The notes beneath the pieces are model-generated. The model made no database searches and was not told the DNA's origin. It saw only the letters and a list, made by a program, of their open reading frames with translations. From NCBI GenBank assembly GCA_030045935.1, contig JASIEN010000474.1, positions 1 to 12,049 on the forward strand: 12,049 bases of DNA. The letters run 5' to 3'. This document shows positions 1 through 6,001 of this stretch, piece after piece (the first letter of the stretch is position 1; every line of letters begins with the position of its first letter). The position numbers and the translations under genes are program-made. Origin of the DNA: Candidatus Sulfotelmatobacter sp. Lineage in GTDB: Bacteria; Acidobacteriota; Terriglobia; Terriglobales; Acidobacteriaceae.

Positions 1-231
1 GGCGTGCAGGCATGTGCCCTGAAAAACAGCGATCAAGCTGGCAGGAGTTTTTCGCCTCCTAAGGCCTCCCCAGCCCTGAACAGGTGGGCGCTGTTCAGCA
101 AGGCGAAAAATTCTCATCAGTACGGCTTGGCGAAACGCCTGTGACTCCTAACCGATTTGGGACAACAATGGGACAAAACTCCAAGTGTGTGATTTTGACG
201 GCTTTGGAAGTGTTGAAGAAAAAGGAAGATT
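1..231. other. Non-coding region downstream of tRNA-Ala, with nested inverted repeats
   Basis: No convincing gene is visible here. The striking structure is a pair of nested inverted repeats. The outer arms 48-57 (TTTTTCGCCT) and 101-110 (AGGCGAAAAA) are perfect over 10 bases and can be extended outward to about 14 pairs with G-U wobbles. The inner arms 76-83 (CTGAACAG) and 91-98 (CTGTTCAG) are perfect over 8 bases around a 7-base loop. Further right, GGGACAA occurs twice (near 160 and 171). The segment lies just beyond the 3' end of the minus-strand tRNA, so it could form part of the transcript tail or terminator, or be a remnant of an element inserted beside a tRNA. I cannot tell which. Confidence 0.5.
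48..110. repeat. Nested perfect inverted repeats (10-bp outer, 8-bp inner)
   Basis: The outer arms are 48-57 and 101-110, and the inner arms are 76-83 and 91-98. Read as RNA on either strand, this folds into a long stem with an internal loop and an apical hairpin. On the minus strand it begins about 120 bases past the end of tRNA-Ala. It has no T-run placed like a classic intrinsic terminator. Confidence 0.55.
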
Positions 232-307
232 TGGTGGAGCTAGTCGGGATCGAACCGACGACCTCATCGTTGCGAACGATGCGCTCTCCCAGCTGAGCTA
301 TAGCCCC
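232..307 (-). tRNA. tRNA-Ala (anticodon CGC)
   Basis: The reverse complement gives a full cloverleaf of 76 nt. The acceptor arms GGGGCTA and TAGCTCC (minus strand) pair over seven positions, with discriminator A and an encoded CCA (plus-strand TGG at 232-234). The D-arm contains AGCTCAGCTGGGAGAGC. The anticodon stem CATCG/CGATG encloses loop TTCGCAA, placing anticodon CGC at 272-274, which reads GCG (Ala). The T-arm holds the standard GGTTCGATCCC. The acceptor contains a G3-U70 wobble pair, the established identity element for alanyl-tRNA synthetase, which independently confirms the amino acid. The 3' CCA is genomically encoded. The gene is transcribed leftward, away from the TonB-like gene. 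Confidence 0.97.
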
Positions 308-451
308 ACGTGCTGGATTTCGAATGAACCACCTAAGTTTACCAGCGTTCCTTCTTGATTGTTACCTCGGTGGAAACACCGCTGCTGAGGGGCCTTGACG
401 AACTCCCCTTGGACGCGTCTAAGCTGTAAAAAGCGCGCGTGGGGTTTAGCG

Positions 452-1159
452 ATGTTTGCGCAACTCAGCGGTCAATCGTTGCAGAAACAGCGCCAACTTG
501 CGGCTGCTTCGTTGGTGGTTCATGCCATCCTGTTCGCCTGGCTTCTCCACGTCCCTGAACCTCGATTGTTAAACCCGAACTCCGTTGGCCTCGGCCACAA
601 CGGACGGGTGCTGGCAAGGCTCTACTTCCCGACTGAAAATCCCGACGACAGTTCGACGAGTTCTTCTAATCGCGCCATCGAGACTTACCATCATCAGCGG
701 CTGGGACATGAAAAGCTGGCGTGGAAGCCAACTAAAGTTCAAGCGAAGCAACCGACTCCGCCAAAGCAGATCGCTCTTTCAGGAAATGAAGACGACGCGA
801 AGACGGCAACGCTTTCCAAACTCGGCCACGGCGCGGCGGCGGGACTTCCCTACGGCTCGCTCCCCGGCAGTCCGATTTACGGAGATGAAATCCGTCCCGC
901 ATTACCGGTCCGGACGTCTGATCCAGTCGTCTATCCCTGGCAGCGGCCTGTGTCCGAAGGCAAGGTTATCATCGAGATTGTGATCGACGAGCGCGGCGAA
1001 ATTGTTCGCAAAACAGTTTTGCAAAGCCTCGGTCCCGAGATCGACAACAAATGTCTCGCCGCTCTCGATAACTGGCATTTCCAACCCGCAACTCAGAACG
1101 GGGTTCCGATCGCCTCAAAGCAAGACGCGATTTTTCCGTTCAAAGCTCGCGGCGCTTGA
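452..1159 (+). CDS. TonB C-terminal domain protein (energy-transducer TonB-like)
   Basis: This 235-aa protein has a short cytoplasmic N-terminus, one hydrophobic membrane segment at about residues 16-33 (ending AILFAWLLHV), a polar Pro/Lys-rich linker of roughly 110 residues, and a C-terminal TonB-like domain at about 150-232. In that domain, GKVIIEIVIDERGEIVRKTVL is followed by the typical AALDNWHFQPA segment. Proteins of this family use the ExbB/ExbD proton-motive system to energise outer-membrane receptors through a periplasmic domain. No exbB/exbD lies nearby, so a true TonB role is not shown, and many acidobacteria carry several such solitary genes. The frame is also open to a TTG at 395, but ATG 452 sits correctly before the membrane helix and gives a normal topology. 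The upstream ribosome-binding site is weak. Confidence 0.8.
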   Translation: MFAQLSGQSLQKQRQLAAASLVVHAILFAWLLHVPEPRLLNPNSVGLGHNGRVLARLYFPTENPDDSSTSSSNRAIETYHHQRLGHEKLAWKPTKVQAKQPTPPKQIALSGNEDDAKTATLSKLGHGAAAGLPYGSLPGSPIYGDEIRPALPVRTSDPVVYPWQRPVSEGKVIIEIVIDERGEIVRKTVLQSLGPEIDNKCLAALDNWHFQPATQNGVPIASKQDAIFPFKARGA

Positions 1160-1184
1160 GCGCTGAATGTTCTTGCCCTCCCGC

Positions 1185-1190
1185 TATAAT
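1185..1190 (+). promoter_or_regulatory. Consensus -10 box (TATAAT) just before ribA
   Basis: A perfect TATAAT lies between the TonB-like gene and ribA. The best -35 match is weak (CTGAAT at 1163-1168, 16-base spacer). Transcription would begin near 1197, about five bases before the ATG at 1202. The bases before the start are pyrimidine-rich with no Shine-Dalgarno sequence, which fits a near-leaderless mRNA. Confidence 0.5.
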
Positions 1191-1201
1191 TGATGGATGT
1201 G

Positions 1202-1813
1202 ATGTCATCCCGCGTCCAACAAGTCGCTTCCGCGGACTTCCCCACGCATTGGGGAACATTCCGCATCTACGGCTTTCGCACACAGCCTGGCGGAGATGGG
1301 AGTACCGGGCCTGAAGAAGCCGTCGCCCTGGTTATGGGAGATGTGCAGTCGACTCCACCGCTTGTGCGCGTTCATTCGCAATGCCTGACGGGAGACGTTT
1401 TTCACTCTCTGCGCTGCGATTGCCGGCAACAACTCGAGATGGCACTGACAATGATTCGCGATCTGGGAGCGGGAATCCTGATTTACGAGCAGCAGGAAGG
1501 CCGCGGCATCGGCTTGATGGCCAAGCTGCAGGCTTATCAACTGCAGGACGCTGGTCTTGACACGGTCGAAGCCAATGAGAGATTAGGCTTCAAGGCCGAC
1601 CATCGGGACTTCGCGCTGCCGGCCGAGATTCTCAAAGCGCTCGGTGTGACGAAAGTTCGCCTGCTCTCGAACAATCCCGAAAAGGTTGAGGCGCTGGAAA
1701 AAGCCGGAGTTGATGTGGTCGAGCGCGTCCCCTGCGAGGTAACACCTAGCATTCACGCCGAAGAGTATCTGAAGACCAAGAAGGAAAAACTGGGGCATTT
1801 GTTCAGCACATAA
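1202..1813 (+). CDS. ribA: GTP cyclohydrolase II
   Basis: The enzyme converts GTP to 2,5-diamino-6-ribosylamino-4(3H)-pyrimidinone 5'-phosphate, with release of formate and pyrophosphate; this is the first step of riboflavin synthesis in the cytoplasm. The zinc site is clear in RVHSQCLTGD followed by SLRCDCRQQ (three Cys). The YEQQEGRGIGL GTP-binding segment, VEANERLGF, the catalytic Asp/Arg region KADHRDF and VRLLSNNPEKV all follow in family order. The end, YLKTKKEKLGHLF, resembles the E. coli enzyme closely. At 203 aa it is a stand-alone RibA, not the RibBA fusion common elsewhere. In-frame alternatives exist at TTG 1190, ATG 1193 and GTG 1199. I chose ATG 1202 because it matches the family's N-terminal length and lies downstream of the transcription start expected from the TATAAT. 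No other rib gene is near. Confidence 0.95.
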   Translation: MSSRVQQVASADFPTHWGTFRIYGFRTQPGGDGSTGPEEAVALVMGDVQSTPPLVRVHSQCLTGDVFHSLRCDCRQQLEMALTMIRDLGAGILIYEQQEGRGIGLMAKLQAYQLQDAGLDTVEANERLGFKADHRDFALPAEILKALGVTKVRLLSNNPEKVEALEKAGVDVVERVPCEVTPSIHAEEYLKTKKEKLGHLFST

Positions 1814-1847
1814 GAGCCGCAAATCAGTTTTGCGTGAATCAGTTTTG

Positions 1848-1906
1848 AAGGGCCCGGCTTTAGCCGAGCCGGCTCAAGCCCCGTGATGAGGGGGTTAGCT
1901 CCTGAG
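1848..1906. repeat. Palindromic intergenic segment, possible bidirectional terminator
   Basis: Between the convergent genes ribA and the DUF2520 protein lies a dyad-rich segment. CCGGCT (1854-1859) pairs with AGCCGG (1867-1872) around a 7-base loop. AAGCCCC (1876-1882) pairs with GGGGGTT (1890-1896) with one mismatch. Just upstream, AATCAGTTTTG is directly repeated at 1822-1832 and 1837-1847. Its position between converging genes fits a terminator or a REP-like repeat. There is no clean T-run after the stems, so factor-independent termination is uncertain. Confidence 0.45.
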
Positions 1907-1916
1907 GGAAATGCCG

Positions 1917-2819
1917 TTACTCGCCGTGCCCACCATGCGACAGCGCCTTAGCATTCCGCCTGAGAACCTCACGTAACGCTTCTCGATTCTTCGCCGGCAG
2001 CTCGCGCAGCGCCGCCGCAGCCAAGGTAATGTACAGTTCGCGTTCTCCCGGCACACTTCGCAAAACTTCCAGGTGCTTCTTCACCGTCTCTACATCTCCG
2101 CGAGCGATCGGCCCGCTAAACGATTCTCCTGCTCCCAGCCTCCGGTAATTTGTCAAAGTTTGTTGAAGAATCGGCAACATTCGCTTCCGCGCTGCTTTCC
2201 GTCCCACTCCCGCAACCGCTGCAACTCGCTCACTTGCAGCCAGCAGCGCACAAAATAACGGTGAGGAAAACATTCCCCACGTGTGGTAAGCGGCCTTGTG
2301 CACTTTGCGAATAGAGAATGACTCTCCCTGCAACGCTCTGACGATTGCGCGGGCGGCGCGTACCCCGCGCGCATCGCCTTCAAGCGCAAATGGCACCCCC
2401 TTAAGAGATGGGCGAGAACCGCGTACGAAGGTCATGAAAGGATGAACCGACGCGATTGCGGCTCCCCGTCTTCGCAATGTGTCAAGCTCGTCGCTGGTCA
2501 GCGCGCCGCTTGAGTGCAGGGCAACGATTCGTTTCCAATCGCCTGAATCAGCGACTGATTCTGCCGCCTCAGCAATCGCTGCATCGGGAACGCAAAACCA
2601 AACAACATCCGCCTTGAGCTGCGCCTGTCGAACAGAACTGGCAGCCGCCCCTACCTCGCCCGCCAGGCGTCGCGCCTGCTGCAACGACGCGCTATCCGCG
2701 CGCGAGACAATCTGATCGATAACATAGCCGGCATCATGTAAAGCCACAGCGAGGGCCGCGCCCAGATTTCCCGCGCCTATAATCGCAATGTGTGGCTTGG
2801 CTGATTGCTTCCGAGTCAT
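1917..2819 (-). CDS. Rossmann-fold and DUF2520 domain protein (predicted NAD(P)-binding oxidoreductase)
   Basis: This protein of about 300 residues opens with the dinucleotide-binding strand and turn HIAIIGAGNLGAALA (GxGxxG type), followed by a Rossmann domain containing VSRAD, ADVVWFCVPDAAI and VALHSSGAL. The motif ASVHPFMTF leads into the C-terminal helical DUF2520 part, with KAAYHTWGMFSSPLF, LTNYRRLG and FSGPIARGDVETV. This order is characteristic of the F420/NADP-oxidoreductase-like DUF2520 family, which resembles 3-hydroxyacid and pyrroline-5-carboxylate reductases. The substrate is not known and nothing in the neighbourhood reveals it. The frame opens at ATG 2831, with a second ATG at 2819 (four residues shorter). 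I chose 2819 because it lies closer to the first beta-strand; neither start has a strong Shine-Dalgarno. It is divergent from the Nudix gene and convergent with ribA. Confidence 0.85.
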   Translation of the reverse strand: MTRKQSAKPHIAIIGAGNLGAALAVALHDAGYVIDQIVSRADSASLQQARRLAGEVGAAASSVRQAQLKADVVWFCVPDAAIAEAAESVADSGDWKRIVALHSSGALTSDELDTLRRRGAAIASVHPFMTFVRGSRPSLKGVPFALEGDARGVRAARAIVRALQGESFSIRKVHKAAYHTWGMFSSPLFCALLAASERVAAVAGVGRKAARKRMLPILQQTLTNYRRLGAGESFSGPIARGDVETVKKHLEVLRSVPGERELYITLAAAALRELPAKNREALREVLRRNAKALSHGGHGE

Positions 2820-2908
2820 GCCCGGCAGCATAGCAGAATCGGACTTAGGCCCCCGCTTTCCCCCTTCGTCTCAGTTCCCAATCGGCTTCCGCCTAGCCTG
2901 CCAGCGAG

Positions 2909-2937
2909 GTCACACGATCGGCAGCGTGCTTTATATT
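2909..2937 (+). promoter_or_regulatory. Predicted promoter of the Nudix gene, leaderless arrangement
   Basis: GTCACA (2909-2914; four of six bases match TTGACA) is followed by a 17-base spacer and TATATT (2932-2937; five of six match TATAAT). The A of the start codon at 2944 is the seventh base after the -10 box, exactly where transcription would be expected to start. No ribosome-binding site precedes the ATG. Confidence 0.55.
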
Positions 2938-2943
2938 GTTGCT

Positions 2944-3555
2944 ATGCCCCAATTGTCGCGCGGCGCCGCTAAATCTCACTCGGCTAGAATTACCACTGCA
3001 AAATCTCACTCTCGTTCCAAGGCTCGCTTACTTTCATCACGCACCGCTTATCGCGGCCCGGTGTTTTCGGTAACCGTCGATGAAGTGCGGGAACCCAGCG
3101 GTATCCGAGCCCGCCGCGACATTGTTCACCACACGGGTTCGGTCGTAGTGCTGGCCGTGGATGATTCCAAAAAACAGCGGCGCGTTCTGCTGGAGCGCCA
3201 GTATCGGCACGCTGCCAAAGATTATCTCTGGGAGCTTCCGGCGGGCCGTGTTGATCCTGGCGAGAAGGAACTGCCGGCAGCACGTCGCGAGCTTCTTGAA
3301 GAAACCGGATTCAGCGCGCTCCACTGGCACCGCATTTTGCGGTTTTACGCCAGCCCCGGCTTTGTTGACGAGGTGATGGCCTTATATCTCGCCACAGGTC
3401 TGCGCCCAGGCCCCGCGCAGCCTGAGCCGGACGAAGTCATCCAGATCCGCTTTGAGCCTCTGACTGCCGCGCTGAAAATGGTGCTCAAGGGCGTCATTCG
3501 AGATGCCAAAACCATCGCCGGTATCCTCTGGCTCGATCATCAGATGAGACCCTAG
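2944..3555 (+). CDS. Nudix hydrolase, ADP-ribose pyrophosphatase-like
   Basis: This 203-aa protein carries a complete Nudix box at residues 101-123, fitting Gx5Ex7REUxEExGU: G101, E107, R115, E116, two Glu at 119-120 and G122. The surroundings are those of the NudF/ADP-ribose pyrophosphatase group: GPVFSVTVDEVREPSG, RDIVHHTGSVVVLAV, LLERQYRHAAKDYLWELPAG before the box, and FYASPGFVDEVMALYLA after it. Such enzymes hydrolyse ADP-ribose to AMP and ribose 5-phosphate with Mg2+; the substrate here is inferred. The first 30 or so residues are basic and Ser-rich, with AKSHS occurring twice (DNA repeat AAATCTCACTC at 2971-2981 and 3001-3011). The frame is open back to 2788, but that part overlaps the divergent gene and lies upstream of the predicted promoter, so ATG 2944 is preferred. 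Confidence 0.9.
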   Translation: MPQLSRGAAKSHSARITTAKSHSRSKARLLSSRTAYRGPVFSVTVDEVREPSGIRARRDIVHHTGSVVVLAVDDSKKQRRVLLERQYRHAAKDYLWELPAGRVDPGEKELPAARRELLEETGFSALHWHRILRFYASPGFVDEVMALYLATGLRPGPAQPEPDEVIQIRFEPLTAALKMVLKGVIRDAKTIAGILWLDHQMRP

Positions 3556-3657
3556 ATTCCTAATCCCGAAGGCCGCACAACAAAGTAAGCAAGTAAGTGA
3601 GTTAGGCCGGTACTTTCCTCCTCATCCCAAATTGGTTCTTTCTGAGGGGTTTCGGGA

Positions 3658-3686
3658 TTGACACCCCATCCTAATCCTCTCAAAAT
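3658..3686 (+). promoter_or_regulatory. Predicted sigma-70 promoter of the cold-shock gene
   Basis: A perfect -35 TTGACA (3658-3663), a 17-base spacer and CAAAAT (3681-3686; four of six match TATAAT). Transcription would start near 3693, leaving a leader of about 57 bases to the GTG at 3750. A 9-base inverted repeat, AATCCCGAA (3562-3570) and TTCGGGATT (3651-3659), has its right arm overlapping the first two bases of the -35 box. Confidence 0.6.
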
Positions 3687-3749
3687 GCATCCTATCGGAG
3701 TACGTTCTTGTCCCCCCAAAAAGATACGGACGTACAGAAAAGGGGTTCA

Positions 3750-3959
3750 GTGGAACGACTGAAAGGAACCGTGAAGTGGTTCAATAACGCCAAGGGGTAT
3801 GGGTTCATCGGCCGCGCGGATGGGCCCGATGTGTTCGTGCACTACAGCGCGATCAGCTCAGAAGGCTACAAGAGCCTGCAGGAAGGTGATGCGGTTGAGT
3901 TCGAAATCACCGAAGGCCAGAAAGGACCGCAAGCGGCGAACGTCACGAAAGTTGCCTAA
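3750..3959 (+). CDS. Cold-shock domain protein (CspA family)
   Basis: This 69-aa single cold-shock domain binds single-stranded RNA or DNA and acts as an RNA chaperone in the cytoplasm. Both RNA-binding motifs are intact: RNP1 as KGYGFIGR and RNP2 as DVFVHYSAI. The flanking LKGTVKWFNNAKGYGFI and LQEGDAVEFEI segments are typical, and the protein ends at the usual point (AANVTKVA). GTG 3750 is chosen because it gives the family's normal length and follows AAGGGG by a suitable distance. The frame is also open to TTG 3708, which has its own GGAG at 3697-3700 and would add a 14-residue polar tail; that start cannot be excluded. Downstream, TTGCGTA (3977-3983) and TACGCAA (3993-3999) form a perfect 7-bp stem that may mark the transcript end. 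Confidence 0.93.
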   Translation: MERLKGTVKWFNNAKGYGFIGRADGPDVFVHYSAISSEGYKSLQEGDAVEFEITEGQKGPQAANVTKVA

Positions 3960-3976
3960 CTCGATATCGATTTTGC

Positions 3977-3999
3977 TTGCGTAAGGCGGGGATACGCAA
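3977..3999 (+). terminator. Possible hairpin after the cold-shock gene
   Basis: Perfect inverted repeat TTGCGTA / TACGCAA with a 9-base loop, starting 17 bases after the stop codon. There is no T-run, so it may be a 3' end stabiliser and not a true intrinsic terminator. The palindrome TCGATATCGA lies immediately upstream at 3961-3970. Confidence 0.3.
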
Positions 4000-4053
4000 T
4001 CAGAAGTTGCCAAAGCTGAGAGGGAGCAGATCATCGCCTATTCGTGTGCTTCG

Positions 4054-4081
4054 CTGGCACTGCGCGCTGATCTTGTTTAAT
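4054..4081 (+). promoter_or_regulatory. Predicted promoter of polX, near-leaderless
   Basis: CTGGCA (4054-4059; four of six match TTGACA), a 16-base spacer and TTTAAT (4076-4081; five of six match TATAAT). The expected transcription start is near 4088, only about three bases before the GTG at 4091. No Shine-Dalgarno sequence is visible before that GTG. Confidence 0.45.
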
Positions 4082-4090
4082 CTTTAGTTC

Positions 4091-5836
4091 GTGGATAACA
4101 AGGCAATCGCCAACATCCTCTACGAAACTGCCGACTTGCTGGAAATCGACGGCCAGGATTCCTTCCGCATCCGTTCTTACCGCAACGCCGCCCAATCCAT
4201 CGAAAATTTTTCCGAGCCGATCAAAGACATCATCAGTGAGCCGAAAAAAGTGCTGGCCATTCCCGGCATCGGAAAAGGCATGCTGCTCAACCTGCAAGAA
4301 CTCTTGACCTCCGGCACGCTCGCTATTCAATCAGAGCTGCTCAAGAAATATCACCCGTCCATGCTGCAGCTGCTGAAGATTCAAGGCCTGGGACCAAAAA
4401 CCATCGCTCTGATCTGGAGCGCCTACAAAGTCTGCGATGTCGATGGCGTGGAAAAGCTGGCCCGCGAGCAAAAGATTCGCGAACTGCCGCGCATGGGCGA
4501 GAAGCATGAACTGAAGCTGCTGAAGGCCATTGAGGATTACCGCCGTATCTCCGGGAGGTTCCTTATCGACGTGGCGGAAACCGAAGCCGAAAAACTCACG
4601 GCGTATTTGGCGAAGATGCCGGGCATCGATCGCATCACCCCAGCCGGTTCGCTGCGGCGTGGGCGCGAGACGGTTGGCGATCTCGACATCTTAGTCACTG
4701 GCCCCGCATGTTGTGACGCGGTCGAGCGCGCGCAGGCTGTGCAGTATGTGGCGAAATATCCGCCGCTGATGAGCCTGATTGCACAGGGCGACAACAAAAT
4801 CAGCTTCCGCGTGCGCAACGACATGCAGGTGGATGTGCGGCTCCTTCCTCCCGAATCGTTCGGCGCGGCGATGCAATATTTCACCGGATCAAAAGCCCAC
4901 AACGTGGCTCTCCGCCAGCGCGCTCTCAAAATGGGCTATACACTGAACGAGTACAGTCTGGCCGATCTGAAGACCGAAAAACCTGTCGCCGGAAAAACCG
5001 AGGAAGAAATCTACGCGAAGCTGAAGCTCGACTACATCCCTCCCGAGCTGCGAGAGAATCTGGGCGAGATTGATGCGGCAGAAAAGCACACATTGCCTCA
5101 ACTGATCTCACAAGAAGATATTCAGGGCGACGTACACATGCACACGGTTGAGACTGACGGCCGAAATACTATCGAAGAAATGGCCGAGGCCGCGAAAGCG
5201 CGTGGTTACAAATACATGGCCATCACTGATCACTCGAAGAATCTCGCCTTCGCCAATGGCCTCGACGACGAGCGCGCCGTCGCACACATCAAGCGCATTC
5301 GCGAGGCGAACAAGAAGATCGATGGCATTAGAATCTTCGCAGGTATTGAGGTCGACATTCTGGCCGACGGCGACCTCGATCTTTCTAACGATGTGCTGGC
5401 GCAGATGGATATTGTGATTGCCAGCGTGCACTCGGTCTTCAATCAGGAGCCGGCCAAGATGACCGAGCGCCTGCTTAAGGCCATCGAAAATCCGAATACT
5501 TCGATCATCGGTCATCCCACCGGACGCATCCTATTGCGGCGCGATGCCTACCCGTTCGACCTGGATGCAGTCCTGACCGCTGCCGCGAAACATAAAGTAG
5601 CGATGGAATTGAATTCTTATCCCGACCGTCTGGATTTGAACGACGTGCATTTGCGGCAGGCGAAACAGCGTGGCGTGAAAATTGTCATCAACACCGATTC
5701 GCACCACACATCGCACATGGAAAAAATCCGCTACGGCGTTTTGCAGGCCAGGCGGGCCTGGCTGACTAGGAATGATGTGTTGAACACGCTGCCGGCCGAG
5801 CAGTTTGCACGAGCGGTAAAGCATGAATGGAATTGA
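4091..5836 (+). CDS. polX: Bacterial family X DNA polymerase with PHP domain (PolX)
   Basis: The 581-aa protein has the full bacterial PolX architecture. An N-terminal 8-kDa-like region contains helix-hairpin-helix motifs (LAIPGIGKGM at 55-64, LKIQGLGPKT at 95-104). The nucleotidyltransferase palm has AGSLRRGRETVGDLDIL, with metal-binding D197 and D199 and the third Asp at D248. The C-terminal PHP phosphoesterase domain starts near 340 and carries H349/H351 (DVHMHT), D380/H381 (ITDHS), E420 (GIEVD), H447, H475 (GHPTGR) and D536/H538 (NTDSHH). Enzymes of this type fill short gaps in base-excision repair, and the PHP domain supplies Mn2+-dependent 3'-end processing. All key residues of both active sites are present, so it should be functional. 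The start is GTG 4091. Its length matches the family. Confidence 0.96.
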   Translation: MDNKAIANILYETADLLEIDGQDSFRIRSYRNAAQSIENFSEPIKDIISEPKKVLAIPGIGKGMLLNLQELLTSGTLAIQSELLKKYHPSMLQLLKIQGLGPKTIALIWSAYKVCDVDGVEKLAREQKIRELPRMGEKHELKLLKAIEDYRRISGRFLIDVAETEAEKLTAYLAKMPGIDRITPAGSLRRGRETVGDLDILVTGPACCDAVERAQAVQYVAKYPPLMSLIAQGDNKISFRVRNDMQVDVRLLPPESFGAAMQYFTGSKAHNVALRQRALKMGYTLNEYSLADLKTEKPVAGKTEEEIYAKLKLDYIPPELRENLGEIDAAEKHTLPQLISQEDIQGDVHMHTVETDGRNTIEEMAEAAKARGYKYMAITDHSKNLAFANGLDDERAVAHIKRIREANKKIDGIRIFAGIEVDILADGDLDLSNDVLAQMDIVIASVHSVFNQEPAKMTERLLKAIENPNTSIIGHPTGRILLRRDAYPFDLDAVLTAAAKHKVAMELNSYPDRLDLNDVHLRQAKQRGVKIVINTDSHHTSHMEKIRYGVLQARRAWLTRNDVLNTLPAEQFARAVKHEWN

Positions 5837-5839
5837 TGT

Positions 5840-5957
5840 GGCGTCATCCCGAGCGCAGGCGCCTTTCAGCCGGAGTGAGGGATCTCAGCACCCACAGGTC
5901 ATCGGGTGTGAGATTCCTCGCCCCCCCGATGAAAGCGCGGGGCTTCGGAATGACGCC
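5840..5957. repeat. 118-bp imperfect palindromic intergenic repeat (MITE/REP-like)
   Basis: The ends are inverted repeats: GGCGTCATCCCGA (5840-5852) against the complement of 5945-5957, GGCGTCATTCCGA, which differs at one position. The middle forms a second long stem: 5877-5893 (GAGGGATCTCAGCACCC) pairs with 5904-5919 (GGGTGTGAGATTCCTC) with one mismatch and one bulge. The core words resemble short dyad repeats that recur between genes in many environmental bacteria, including acidobacteria as I recall. It starts four bases after the polX stop and may act as its terminator or as a mobile miniature element. No coding capacity is seen. Confidence 0.7.
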
Positions 5958-6001
5958 CCTGGGTAAGTGGATTTTTGAGTGACTACGAGCGAGGCGCATC
6001 T

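Noticed and set aside
84..296. A 70-residue plus-strand open frame ending VELVGIEPTTSSLRTMRSPS
   Set aside because: Its end is simply the antisense of tRNA-Ala read as protein, a well-known false gene; the rest has no family feature.
395..451. N-terminal extension of the TonB-like protein from TTG
   Set aside because: ATG 452 places the membrane helix normally; the extension has a rare start and no better ribosome-binding site.
2788..2943. N-terminal extension of the Nudix protein
   Set aside because: It overlaps the start of the divergent gene and lies upstream of the predicted promoter; ATG 2944 suffices for a full domain.
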